Shown here: positions 11,012-19,313 of the stretch, piece after piece
How positions within the stretch are numbered: the first letter of the stretch is position 1
How the letters are laid out: each line of letters begins with the position of its first letter
Assembly (NCBI GenBank): GCA_031425195.1
Contig: JANPIX010000018.1
Coordinates: forward strand, 62,001-126,000
Length of the DNA: 64,000 nt
DNA from: JANPIX01 sp031425195
GTDB lineage: Bacteria; Pseudomonadota; Alphaproteobacteria; Rhodobacterales; Rhodobacteraceae
Reading direction: 5' to 3'
Position numbers and translations under genes: made by a program
Notes under the pieces: generated by a model
What the model saw: the letters and a program-made list of their open reading frames with translations, nothing else
The model's database searches: none
Told to the model about the DNA's origin: nothing

Positions 11012-11602
11012 ATGAAAATGTTCCTCGCCCCCGCCCTTGTCCTCGCCCTCGCCCTCCCGGCGCAGGCCGAGAAAATCCCCCTGTCCGACCTTTCCGCCTA
11101 CCTCAACGGGCTGACCACGGTGCAGGCCGATTTCACCCAGGTGAACGCCGACGGGTCGATTTCGACAGGCGAAATCAAGATCCGCCGCCCCGGCCGCGTC
11201 CGGTTCGAATACGCCCCGCCGGATGACAGTCTGGTCCTTGCCGGGGCCGGGACAGTGGCAATTTTCGATGCAAAATCAAACCAGCCGCCCGAACAGTACC
11301 CCCTATCACGCACGCCCCTGAATCTGATCCTGGCCGAAAATGTCGATCTTGCCCGCGCCAACATGGTCGTCGGCCACACCGAGGTGGACAACACCACCCG
11401 TGTGCGGGCGCAAGACCCGGAACACCCCGAATATGGCTCGATCGAGATGGTGTTCACCGCCAATCCGACGGAACTTCGCCAGTGGATCATCACCGATGAT
11501 ACGGGAAGCGAAACCACCCTCATTCTGGGCGAACTGGCCAAGGGCATGACGTTCCCGGCGTCCACGTTCAGCATCGTGGCCGAAACCGACAGGCGGAATT
11601 AA
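11012..11602 (+). CDS. lolA: Outer-membrane lipoprotein carrier LolA
   Basis: The 196-residue periplasmic chaperone would carry lipoproteins from the inner-membrane LolCDE complex to the outer membrane. It has a Sec signal peptide (hydrophobic FLAPALVLALALPAQA, cleavage after about residue 17), then YLNGLTTVQADFTQVNADG and a PGRVRFEYAPPDD segment typical of LolA. The ATG at 11012 follows a GGGGGG stretch and begins directly before the signal peptide. It diverges from the BrnA-like gene across 191 bases and converges on the transglycosylase gene with 6 bases between the stops. The ftsK-lolA neighbourhood is conserved in the order, here separated by the acquired cassette. Confidence 0.93.
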   Translation: MKMFLAPALVLALALPAQAEKIPLSDLSAYLNGLTTVQADFTQVNADGSISTGEIKIRRPGRVRFEYAPPDDSLVLAGAGTVAIFDAKSNQPPEQYPLSRTPLNLILAENVDLARANMVVGHTEVDNTTRVRAQDPEHPEYGSIEMVFTANPTELRQWIITDDTGSETTLILGELAKGMTFPASTFSIVAETDRRN

Positions 11603-11608
11603 CCTGAC

Positions 11609-12193
11609 TTATCTGCAGCTTACCAACTGCTGCTGGTAAAGTTCCGCCCGCGCCCCAACCTTGCGCGCCACCTCGATCAACCAGGGTTTGTCGTTGTAAC
11701 TGCCGTTGGCATAGCCCGTCCGACCCTCGTGATAGGCCAGATACTGGTTGCCCGCATCGCTGCGCGGGATGCCCAGACGCCGTTCGGTTTCCGTCGCATA
11801 CCAGCCCATGAAATCGGTCGCATCCTCGATCCGGTCGCGCTGCGCATTGCGGCGGCGCTGTTCTTGCTGGTATTCCTCCCAAGTCCCGTCAAGCGCCTGA
11901 CTGTAGCCATAGGCCGTGCTTTGCCGCCCCATCGGGATGATGCCCAGAACAAACCGGTGCGGCGTGCGGGCGTTTCCGATGAACTTGGATTCCTGATGGA
12001 TGACGGCCATCTGAACGGCAACGGGAACACCCCATTTCCCCTCCGTCGCGCGCATCGCGCGAAAATACTGCGGCCGTTCGCGAATGATGTTGCACGCGTT
12101 ATCCAGATCGCGTGGCGCGGAAAACTTGCTGCTGCCCCCACCGCATGAGGCAAGGAAAACCAACAATATCGCCGCACGGAGAAGTCTGCTCAT
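11609..12193 (-). CDS. SLT-domain lytic transglycosylase lipoprotein
   Basis: A lipoprotein of 194 residues: an N-terminal signal peptide ends in the lipobox LASC (Cys17). The mature part holds the transglycosylase SLT fold, with a candidate catalytic Glu in MAVIHQESKFIGNA, followed by STAYGYSQALDGTW. It would cleave peptidoglycan glycan strands from the inner leaflet of the outer membrane. The sequence is shorter than large Slt or MltC proteins. A GAGGGG ribosome-binding site lies just before the start. The AEC transporter gene is 73 bases downstream on the same strand. Confidence 0.87.
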   Translation of the reverse strand: MSRLLRAAILLVFLASCGGGSSKFSAPRDLDNACNIIRERPQYFRAMRATEGKWGVPVAVQMAVIHQESKFIGNARTPHRFVLGIIPMGRQSTAYGYSQALDGTWEEYQQEQRRRNAQRDRIEDATDFMGWYATETERRLGIPRSDAGNQYLAYHEGRTGYANGSYNDKPWLIEVARKVGARAELYQQQLVSCR

Positions 12194-12266
12194 ATGCCCC
12201 TCGTGCTTTCTTTTTTTTCTATACTAGGCGAAAACCACGCACAGGGAAATGGTCTTGAAAGCCGTT

Positions 12267-13148
12267 TCAGATCAGAAAAACGAGAGTAAGCGGCAATGTG
12301 ATAACCGACATCAAAGTCGAGATGATGACAAGCCCCGCCACCTGCGGCGCGTCGGCCCCATACTTTTCGGCGAGCATGTAAGAGGTGACGGCAACCGGCG
12401 TTGACAGTTGCAGGATCAGAACGGCAAGCGCCGTCGGCGGCAAACCGAACCACCGCCCGGCCAGATAGGCAATCGCCACGCAGATCGCCGTTCGGAGCAA
12501 GGACAGCCAGATGGCCCTTCCCACACCGCTTGGCGTGATGCGCGCAATTGCCACGCCGAGCGTGATGAGCATAAGCGGAATGGCCATCTGCCCGATCAGA
12601 TCCAGCGTGTTGGTCACCCATTCGGGCGTCTGCCAGCCCTGCCACAGGAAGATCGACCCAAGCACCGTCGCCCCCACCAATGGTTCACGCAGCGCCTTGA
12701 GAGGCGACCCCCCACCCGCCACCAGCCACAGACCAAAGGTAAAGGACAAAAGGGCCATCACAGCAAAGATGACCACCGCAAATCCCAGCCCGGTTTCGCC
12801 AAACGCGAACAGTGCCAAAGGCAGGCCAAGGTTGCCCGTGTTGCCAAAGATCAGCGGCGCAAGATAGGTGCGTCGGTCAAGCCCAAGGGCCACCGTCATG
12901 CCCCAGAAGATCACAGTAAGCGTGACATAACCCACCAGCGACGCCATCGAAACAGCCGCCAGCGCCGCTGGGTCGATTTCCGTTTTCATCAGTGCTGAAA
13001 AGATCAGGCAGGGCACGCCCAACGTCATGGAAAGGCGTGTGACGAACTCCATCCGGTATTCATAGCCGCGTTTGACCCAGACGTATCCGATGCCCGCCAA
13101 CACCGCCACCGGGGCCACAACGCCCAACACTGTCAGGACAAGGTTCAC
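12267..13148 (-). CDS. AEC family transporter (auxin efflux carrier-like)
   Basis: The 293-residue protein is very hydrophobic, with about ten predicted membrane segments. It carries AEC-family features: an N-terminal TVLGVVAPVAVLAGIGY helix, a central GNTGNLGLPLALFAFGE motif where the transport-site break is expected, and a C-terminal QLSTPVAVTSYMLAEKYG segment. Bacterial members export or import small organic acids such as malate or malonate; the substrate here is unknown. Its stop lies 73 bases upstream of the transglycosylase start on the same strand. It diverges from hspQ. Confidence 0.9.
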   Translation of the reverse strand: MNLVLTVLGVVAPVAVLAGIGYVWVKRGYEYRMEFVTRLSMTLGVPCLIFSALMKTEIDPAALAAVSMASLVGYVTLTVIFWGMTVALGLDRRTYLAPLIFGNTGNLGLPLALFAFGETGLGFAVVIFAVMALLSFTFGLWLVAGGGSPLKALREPLVGATVLGSIFLWQGWQTPEWVTNTLDLIGQMAIPLMLITLGVAIARITPSGVGRAIWLSLLRTAICVAIAYLAGRWFGLPPTALAVLILQLSTPVAVTSYMLAEKYGADAPQVAGLVIISTLMSVITLPLTLVFLI

Positions 13149-13232
13149 AGACTGTTTCCCCGAATCGCGTTGTCGGCAATGGACAATTCCTGACCAAAGG
13201 GATTACTTATCGAAGCCAAGGGGTGCAATGCG

Positions 13233-13559
13233 ATGCTGAAGACGCAGGCCAAATATCATCTGGGTCAGATCCTGCGCCACCGGAAACATCCGTTTCGGGG
13301 GGTGGTTTTCGATGTGGATGCGATGTTTTCCAACAGCGAAGAATGGTATCACGCCATCCCCGAAGATGCGCGCCCGAAACGGGATCAGCCGTTTTATCAC
13401 CTGCTCGCCGAAAACGATCAAAGCTATTATGTGGCCTACGTCTCTGAACAGAACCTTGTCCCCGATGAAACCGGTGAACCGGTTGATCATCCCGACCTTG
13501 CCGATCTGTTCGGTGATTTCGAAGATGGCGTCTATCCCCTTCAGTTTCAGTTGAACTGA
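13233..13559 (+). CDS. hspQ: Heat shock protein HspQ
   Basis: This 108-residue protein aligns along its full length with HspQ (hemimethylated-DNA-binding YccV-like fold): KYHLGQILRHRKHPFRGVVFDVD at residues 7-29, then DQPFYHLLAENDQ and YVAYVSEQNL. In enteric bacteria HspQ promotes DnaA turnover and acts as a Lon specificity enhancer. Length is normal. The start at 13233 places the conserved domain at the usual distance from Met; no strong heat-shock promoter could be recognised upstream. It converges on the gamma-glutamyltransferase gene, 13 bases separating the stops. Confidence 0.93.
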   Translation: MLKTQAKYHLGQILRHRKHPFRGVVFDVDAMFSNSEEWYHAIPEDARPKRDQPFYHLLAENDQSYYVAYVSEQNLVPDETGEPVDHPDLADLFGDFEDGVYPLQFQLN

Positions 13560-13572
13560 GCCCTCGTCGCAG

Positions 13573-15150
13573 TCAGTAGCCCAGCGCGCAACCATCCTTG
13601 CGCGGGTCGGATGCGCCCTCCAGCACGCCGCTGTCGTGGATCAGAATCGCCTGTGCTCCGCCAATCGGTTCCTCGGGTGCGATGATGCGATGGCCAAGTT
13701 CGGCCAGACGCGCCGCGACGCCGGGGTCATACCCGCTTTCGATCTTGAAACCCTCGGCGCTTGCGAAACAGCGGGGGGCGTCGATGTTGGCCTGTAGGTC
13801 CATGCCGAAATAGACCATGTTGCTGACGAACCGCGCGTGGCCGCTTGGCTGATATGACCCCCCCATGACGCCAAAGGGCATGATCACACGACCGTTTTTG
13901 CGAACCATACCGGGGATGATGGTGTGCATCGGCCGCTTGCCGGGGGCGAGTTCGTTCGGGTGGCCTTCGGTCAGGCTGAAACCGGCCCCGCGATTCTGGA
14001 AATTGATGCCATAGCGGGCTGACGCGAGGTTCGCGCCGAAGGCCCAATAAACCGAATAGATCAACGATACGGCCATGCGGTCACGGTCCACCACGGTGAT
14101 GTAGACCGTGTCACGGTGGGTCGCTTCGGTCAGGGGGGCCGCGTCTGCCATTGCCTTCCGGGGGTCGATCAACGCGGCCAGACGGCTTGCCGTTTCGGGG
14201 GACAGCATGTGGTCAAGGCGCGTGGTGTGGTTCAGATCGGCAATGAACCGATTTCGCGCATCATAGGCAAGTTTCGCCGCCTCGCCTTCGATATGGGCGC
14301 GTTCGGCGCCAAAGGGGTCCATGGCGGCAAGGTTGAAATGTGACAGGATGTTGAGCATCAAAATCGCCGTCGCCCCCTGACCGTTGGGCGCATGTTCCAC
14401 CAGTTCGACGTCCTTGTAGGTGCCGCTGATCGGCGCGCCCCAGGTGCAGGCGGTGGTGGCAAAATCCTGGGCCGTGTGGGTTCCGCCCAAGGCCGCCAGC
14501 GACCTGATCATGTCAGCGGCGACATCACCATCATAAAAGCCGTCGCGGCCCTGTGCAGCGATGGCCCGCAAAACCTGTGCCTGACCGGGGGCGCGGAACA
14601 GTTGGCCCACATTCGGGGCCTTGCCGTTCATCAGGAAATGCATGCGCGCATCGCCGCGCAGATCATCGGCGGCAAGCGCCCAGTCGCGGGCCACTCGCGG
14701 GGCAACCGGCACGCCTTCGTCGGCATAGCGGATGGCGGGTGCCAGGGTCGTGGCAAGGTCAAGTTTGCCCCAGTCGGCAGACAGGCGGCAAAAGGCATCG
14801 ACGGCACCGGGCACCGTCACCGCCTCAACCCCGTGGAGCGGCACTGCGGTCAGTCCCCGATCACGCAGCGTTTGCGCATCAAGTCCGGTGGGCGCGCGCC
14901 CCGATCCGTTCAGGGCGTGGATGGTTTCTTCGCCCGCTGGTTTGAGCAAGACGAAACAGTCGCCCCCCAACCCCGCCATCTGCGGTTCGCACAGACCCAG
15001 CAGCACCGCCCCGGCGATGGCCGCATCAGCGGCGTTCCCGCCCGCCTGCAGAATATCGAGCGCAACCTTGGCTGCCAGCGGATGAGAGGTGGCACACATG
15101 CCATTGGTGGCAAAGACTGCCGACCGCCCCGGACGTTCGAAATCGCGCAT
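13573..15150 (-). CDS. ggt: Gamma-glutamyltransferase family (Ntn hydrolase)
   Basis: The 525-residue protein matches the gamma-glutamyltransferase family: ATNGMCATSHPLAAKVALDI near the N-terminus, GGNAADAAIAGAVLLGLCEP, GLGGDCF and a C-terminal KRPMHTIIPGMV block. These enzymes are made as precursors and self-cleave before a Thr nucleophile. In this protein the cleavage region reads RDTVYITVVDRDR, so Thr348 (after Asp) is the best candidate; the usual Thr-Thr-His is absent, as in the non-classical subfamily. No signal peptide follows the chosen ATG at 15150, which has GGGGAGG upstream, so it is probably cytoplasmic. Glutathione, other gamma-glutamyl amides or acylated lactams are possible substrates. 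Confidence 0.88.
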   Translation of the reverse strand: MRDFERPGRSAVFATNGMCATSHPLAAKVALDILQAGGNAADAAIAGAVLLGLCEPQMAGLGGDCFVLLKPAGEETIHALNGSGRAPTGLDAQTLRDRGLTAVPLHGVEAVTVPGAVDAFCRLSADWGKLDLATTLAPAIRYADEGVPVAPRVARDWALAADDLRGDARMHFLMNGKAPNVGQLFRAPGQAQVLRAIAAQGRDGFYDGDVAADMIRSLAALGGTHTAQDFATTACTWGAPISGTYKDVELVEHAPNGQGATAILMLNILSHFNLAAMDPFGAERAHIEGEAAKLAYDARNRFIADLNHTTRLDHMLSPETASRLAALIDPRKAMADAAPLTEATHRDTVYITVVDRDRMAVSLIYSVYWAFGANLASARYGINFQNRGAGFSLTEGHPNELAPGKRPMHTIIPGMVRKNGRVIMPFGVMGGSYQPSGHARFVSNMVYFGMDLQANIDAPRCFASAEGFKIESGYDPGVAARLAELGHRIIAPEEPIGGAQAILIHDSGVLEGASDPRKDGCALGY

Positions 15151-15357
15151 CAAGCCTCCCCGTTTTGCGCAACCCTGCGCAGGCATTGGGGGAATTGCAA
15201 GGCTGGGAAGAAATCTCGGCGCTGCGATCATGGGTGGGGGTATCGACCACAGCGCCGAGTGAAGCCGTAAAGGCCACTCTCTGATGATGGGCGGGCAGTT
15301 AGGCCACGGTTTGGCAAATGCGGGCGGAAATGCGGCCAATTCTTTTGCGCCGTATCT

Positions 15358-15822
15358 TCAGGCCCCCGATGGCACGGATTGTTTCGATTTCAGTTCAAAC
15401 GTCAAATGGTTCTCCCCCGGGGTGCGCGTGTACGTCAGGTTCTCGGCAAGCGCACGAATCAGATACCAGCCGTATCCCCCTTCGGCGGGATAGCCGCTTG
15501 CATCCTTTTCTGGAAAGCGTCCCGGCGGGGGGCGCACGTCGGGCAAGGGCATACCGCCATCGCGCAGCGTACAGAAAACGCCCCGCAGCGAATGGCGGAT
15601 GGTCAGGCGAATGGGATCGTCGGGCCTGCAACGGCCGTGTTCGACGATGTTGTTCAGAAGCTCCGCAAGAACAAGTTCGGCGGTGCCACGCAGATCGTCG
15701 TCGAGCATACTCAGCGGCGGCTGGCCAAACGCGTCGCACAGGGCCTGCCTGACCGCCAACGCTTTGGGCAATATCGACAGTGTCAGTTGCGACGTGGCGG
15801 CCCCCGCCCTGTCATCCCGCAT
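15358..15822 (-). CDS. RsbW-like anti-sigma factor / HATPase
   Basis: This 154-residue single-domain GHKL ATPase resembles RsbW/SpoIIAB-type serine kinases that bind sigma factors and phosphorylate STAS antagonists. The N-box is VLAELLNNIVEHG (about residues 51-63), followed by DGGMPLP and a Gly-rich GYPAEGGYGWYLI ATP-lid region. Its start overlaps the end of the preceding STAS gene by 11 bases, so the two are co-translated, as expected for a partner-switch pair. No sigma factor or PP2C phosphatase is adjacent; the client is unknown. Confidence 0.87.
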   Translation of the reverse strand: MRDDRAGAATSQLTLSILPKALAVRQALCDAFGQPPLSMLDDDLRGTAELVLAELLNNIVEHGRCRPDDPIRLTIRHSLRGVFCTLRDGGMPLPDVRPPPGRFPEKDASGYPAEGGYGWYLIRALAENLTYTRTPGENHLTFELKSKQSVPSGA

Positions 15823-16153
15823 GTCGCAGGCCCTGTACCGCAGGCATCTGGGTATGGATGCGCAAGACGGTATCCATTCGGGTCAGATGCATTACCTTTG
15901 TTACCGTGGGCGTCAGGCCCGCAAGCTCCAGCTTGCGGTCCGGGCCGATCATTTTCATCACGGCCACAATGGCACCAAGGCCCGAACTGTCCAGAAACGA
16001 GACATTGGACAGATCGAGAAGTACCCGACTGCCGGGCACCTGAACAATGCTGCGCATCGCCTCTTTGAACTGGATCGCCGACGCGGCATCAATCCTGTCG
16101 TCGCCGATGCGAACGATCAGCAGGTCTGCCGCGGTTTCGTAAGTCAGATTCAT
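15812..16153 (-). CDS. STAS-domain anti-sigma factor antagonist
   Basis: The 113-residue protein is a single STAS domain. The phosphorylation loop reads NVSFLDSSGLGAIVAVMK (about residues 49-66), with the DSSGLG motif intact, so the switchable Ser is present. In partner-switch systems the unphosphorylated antagonist binds the RsbW-like kinase and frees its client. It lies immediately upstream of, and overlaps, such a kinase gene. The region 16154-16279 before it is shared with the divergent GAF gene and should carry promoters in both directions. Confidence 0.9.
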   Translation of the reverse strand: MNLTYETAADLLIVRIGDDRIDAASAIQFKEAMRSIVQVPGSRVLLDLSNVSFLDSSGLGAIVAVMKMIGPDRKLELAGLTPTVTKVMHLTRMDTVLRIHTQMPAVQGLRHAG

Positions 16154-16279
16154 CTGCGCATTCCTTCACATGGATGCCGGCAGACTATCCGATGGTCCTT
16201 AGCAAATGGTAACGGGCAGAGGGGCTTTCGGGCGGCGGCAATGGCGGGTAGTTTGGCATCCGAACAGGGAGTGCGGACG

Positions 16280-16732
16280 ATGAATTATGACGGGCTGCGC
16301 CAGACGCTGGCCGCGCTGTGCGACGGAGAGACCGATGCCGTGGCGCTTATGGCGACAGTGGCGTGCGAAGTGCATGCCGCGCACCCGCTGTCGGACTGGA
16401 CAGGATTCTACCGCGTGGTGGCGCCCGAGCTATTGAAGATCGGTCCGTATCAGGGCGGGCACGGCTGCCTTGTCATCCCGTTTTCGCGTGGTGTCTGCGG
16501 TGCGGCGGCGCGGACGGGGCAGGCGCAGATCGTGCCTGATGTTGACGCCTTTCCGGGTCACATCGCTTGCGCCAGCAGCACGCGGTCGGAACTTGTCCTG
16601 CCAGTCTGGAACGGGGCAGGGCGACTGTTGGGGGTGTTCGATCTGGACAGTGATACGCCTGCGGCATTCGACCAGACTGATGCCGATGCGCTGGCGGCAA
16701 TCCTTGCCGACGTGTTCCGGGATGCTGCGTGA
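16280..16732 (+). CDS. GAF-domain free methionine-(R)-sulfoxide reductase
   Basis: The 150-residue GAF protein matches the fRMsr (MsrC) group, which reduces free methionine-R-sulfoxide. All three functional cysteines can be seen: GCLVIPFSRGVCGAAARTGQ supplies two and HIACASSTRSELVLPVW the third, with WTGFYRV and a DLDSDTPAAFDQTDAD ending. It is cytoplasmic. The ATG at 16280 gives the usual family length and has AGGGAG upstream. Its stop overlaps a possible GTG start of the RluA gene. It is a stress-repair enzyme; whether it is linked to the divergent anti-sigma pair is not known. Confidence 0.88.
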   Translation: MNYDGLRQTLAALCDGETDAVALMATVACEVHAAHPLSDWTGFYRVVAPELLKIGPYQGGHGCLVIPFSRGVCGAAARTGQAQIVPDVDAFPGHIACASSTRSELVLPVWNGAGRLLGVFDLDSDTPAAFDQTDADALAAILADVFRDAA

Positions 16733-16749
16733 TTGTTGGGATAGCCGGT

Positions 16750-17418
16750 ATGACTGAACCCGCGGCCCCGTTGCCCTATGCCTATGATCCGCCGACAGGC
16801 CCGCTTCGCATCCTGCACACCGACGCGCATCTGCTTGTGGTCGACAAACCCGCTGGTTTGCTGACGGTGCCGGGCAAGGGCGATGACAAGGCCGATTGTC
16901 TGATTGCCCGCCTCAGGCTCGATTTTCCGGGGGTGTTGCTGGTTCACAGGCTGGATACCGACACATCCGGCGTGATCGTCTTTGCGCTTAGCCGTCTGGC
17001 GCAGGGACATCTGGGAAAGCAGTTTGAACATCGGCAGACGACAAAGGCCTATGCGGCCTTGGTCTGGGGGCAGGTGCCGGGCGACGAGGGGCAGGTTGAC
17101 CTGCCGTTGACGGTGGATTGGCCCAACCGCCCGCGTCAGCACGTCAACCATGAAACCGGCCGCCCGGCGCAAACCGACTGGCGCGTGGTGGCGCGGGGGG
17201 CGCAGGACACCCGCATGGAACTGCGCCCCCTTACGGGGCGGAGCCATCAGTTGCGGGTTCACATGGCTTCGCTGGGGCACCCCATTCTGGGTGACCCGCT
17301 TTATGCCACCGGCCCTGCGGCAGCCTTTCCCCGATTGATGCTGCACGCAGCCTGGCTTGGTTTTCGCCATCCTGACGGCGGGGCGCATGTCCGTTTTTCC
17401 AGCGACGTGCCGTTCTAG
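16750..17418 (+). CDS. RluA-family RNA pseudouridine synthase
   Basis: The 222-residue synthase has the family signature VVDKPAGLLTVPGKG and the catalytic motif HRLDTDTSGVIVFAL, whose first Asp attacks uridine; C-terminal RPLTGRSHQLRVHMASLGHPI is also typical. It resembles the RluA type modifying 23S rRNA U746 or tRNA U32; no S4 domain is present. Two starts are possible: ATG at 16750 or GTG at 16729, the latter overlapping the GAF gene stop as GTGA. The ATG was kept, but translational coupling through the GTG would be equally reasonable. Confidence 0.88.
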   Translation: MTEPAAPLPYAYDPPTGPLRILHTDAHLLVVDKPAGLLTVPGKGDDKADCLIARLRLDFPGVLLVHRLDTDTSGVIVFALSRLAQGHLGKQFEHRQTTKAYAALVWGQVPGDEGQVDLPLTVDWPNRPRQHVNHETGRPAQTDWRVVARGAQDTRMELRPLTGRSHQLRVHMASLGHPILGDPLYATGPAAAFPRLMLHAAWLGFRHPDGGAHVRFSSDVPF

Positions 17419-17516
17419 GCGGCGCGCCGCCACACGCCACATTTCCTTTGGTGGCGAATCGCGCGAGGCAGATAACCTGTGGCAAAGCAGCACAGTTCAA
17501 ACCGAAAGGACGCGTC

Positions 17517-17996
17517 ATGGCCGTCGCAAAGAACACCATCTGCCTGTGGTACGACAAGGATGCCGAAGAGGCCGCGAATTTCTATGCGCGCACGTTTCCG
17601 GACAGCACGGTGACGGCGGTTCACCGCGCCCCTGCTGATTATCCATCAGGCAAGGCGGGCGATGTGCTGACTGTCGATTTCACGGTCTGCGGCATTCCGT
17701 GCCTTGGGCTGAACGGCGGGCCGCAGATCAAGCATGACGAGGCTTTTTCCTTTCAGATCGCCACAGATGATCAGGCGGAAACCGACAAGTACTGGTCGGC
17801 CATCGTGGGGCATGGCGGGCAGGAAAGCGCGTGCGGATGGTGCAAGGACAAGTGGGGTATTTCGTGGCAGATCACACCGCGCGCCCTTACCGATGCCATG
17901 GCTGCCGGAGGGGACGAGGCGAAACGCGCCTTTCTGGCCATGATGGACATGACCAAGATCGACGTTGCGGCAATCGAGGCAGCCCGGCGCGGTTAG
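17517..17996 (+). CDS. VOC family protein (PhnB-like)
   Basis: The protein of 159 residues has the two-halved vicinal-oxygen-chelate fold pattern of PhnB-like proteins: TICLWYDKDAEEAANFYART at the N-terminus, CGIPCLGLNGGPQIKHDEAFSF in the middle, and ACGWCKDKWGISWQITPRAL near the C-terminus. Members are often labelled 3-demethylubiquinone methyltransferase-like, but that activity is not supported. The ATG at 17517 follows GAAAGGA. The stop codon overlaps by 4 bases with the stop of the convergent iron-sulfur protein gene, so the two mRNAs are antisense at their ends. Confidence 0.85.
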   Translation: MAVAKNTICLWYDKDAEEAANFYARTFPDSTVTAVHRAPADYPSGKAGDVLTVDFTVCGIPCLGLNGGPQIKHDEAFSFQIATDDQAETDKYWSAIVGHGGQESACGWCKDKWGISWQITPRALTDAMAAGGDEAKRAFLAMMDMTKIDVAAIEAARRG

Positions 17997-19252
17997 GGCG
18001 CCGTTTCGCGGTTTGGCGGTTTGGGCATCTCGCCCGCTTCCGGTTTCAGGCCGTACGGGGCCACGATACGCCAGACATGGGCCGGAACCATGTTCTTGAT
18101 CCGCGCGGGAAAAGCCCGGCGCAGGTGCAGGATGGTTTCAACCGCCTTCATGTCAACCCGCGCGCGGGCAAATTCCAATCCACGCGGCCCGATGCGCGGC
18201 TGCAGAAACGAAACCACCGGCCGCAGCCAGTTTGGCATCCGGCGCAGCGGCATCCCGCCTGCCGCGCGCGCGGTGTTTTCCATGAACCCCTTGACCGCGC
18301 CCTTGCGCCTGCCCTTGTCGGTCAGCGGCAACAGCGCCAGCCTGTCGCCGAGAAGGGCCAGAAGCTCGGCCCCGCGGTCATTGCGCGCGATCACCCACTG
18401 GTCGCCGTCGCCGCCCATGTACCCCACGGTGACATCGGCCAGACGGTTCGTGTAATCCACGCAGGTCTTGCATGTCATCGGAAAGAAATCGGGCGCCAGC
18501 TTTGAAATGGGCAGTTGCAGAAACGGAATTGTGCGCCCCGGCCTGCCATCATCGAACCGCAGTTCAACGCGAAAGTCGGCGCGAAATTCAAGATAGCTGA
18601 TGGTGTCCGGCTTGGGGTCCAGCAGCGCCAGAAAAGCGTGAAAGTTGGCGGTGGTGGTGTTGTCTGAACAGGGGGTGCCGATCACGTACAGCCGCTCCAG
18701 CCCCAGCTCTGCCTCAAGCGCGCGAAGGGCATAGACCTGACAAGGGATGCCAATCATGGCAATCCGCCGATACCCGGCGGCCCGTGCAGGCTCCAACAGT
18801 GCCAGCGTCGGGGCATAACCCATGCGCATCCCCCGAACATGGGCCATGGCGGCAGGGTCGGTCACGATGACCGGCATCGGTTTCCAGCGATCTTCAGGAT
18901 CCGGGGCCACCGTCAGCACGGCATCGACTGCCCCGGTTTCCAGCAGACGGGCGGCCAGCGCGGTTGCAATGCCCGTCCACTGCGCGCCCGGTTCGGGTGG
19001 CGTCAGGCGGGCGCGGTGCATCTGGTGGACGACGCCAAAGAAAGCTTCATCCCCAAGGCCTGGATCGGCGGTACGGCCATGGACCGATTGTTCCAGACGC
19101 GGGTAATCAGGTTGAATGAACTGGCAGGCGCGGCCACAGGCACGGCCATCCCCCATCCGCGAGACGCCGCAATCGGTGCACAGCCCGGGCCGCGCATCGC
19201 CGCCGATGGCCGGGGCCGAAAGGCCCGGTGGCAGGGATTTGGATGCGGGCAT
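17993..19252 (-). CDS. FrhB/BciB-like coenzyme F420 hydrogenase beta-subunit family protein
   Basis: The 419-residue protein has the FrhB/FdhB N- and C-terminal domain arrangement. Cys-rich signatures are LCTDCGVSR with CGRACQF near residues 25-45, and FPMTCKTCVDYTNRLADV in the C-terminal half, which should hold [4Fe-4S] clusters; GIPCQVYALRAL and VIGTPCSDNTT lie between. The layout resembles BciB, the ferredoxin-dependent divinyl (proto)chlorophyllide 8-vinyl reductase, which would point to a phototroph, but no other photosynthesis gene is in the window and the family contains other reductases. The ATG at 19252 has GGAAAGGA upstream. The gene converges on the VOC gene. Confidence 0.75.
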   Translation of the reverse strand: MPASKSLPPGLSAPAIGGDARPGLCTDCGVSRMGDGRACGRACQFIQPDYPRLEQSVHGRTADPGLGDEAFFGVVHQMHRARLTPPEPGAQWTGIATALAARLLETGAVDAVLTVAPDPEDRWKPMPVIVTDPAAMAHVRGMRMGYAPTLALLEPARAAGYRRIAMIGIPCQVYALRALEAELGLERLYVIGTPCSDNTTTANFHAFLALLDPKPDTISYLEFRADFRVELRFDDGRPGRTIPFLQLPISKLAPDFFPMTCKTCVDYTNRLADVTVGYMGGDGDQWVIARNDRGAELLALLGDRLALLPLTDKGRRKGAVKGFMENTARAAGGMPLRRMPNWLRPVVSFLQPRIGPRGLEFARARVDMKAVETILHLRRAFPARIKNMVPAHVWRIVAPYGLKPEAGEMPKPPNRETAP

Positions 19253-19313
19253 TGCAAGGGTCCTTTCCGGCTTTGGCGCGACCATTCAGTGTCGGGCGGC
19301 CCCTGTCAACGGC

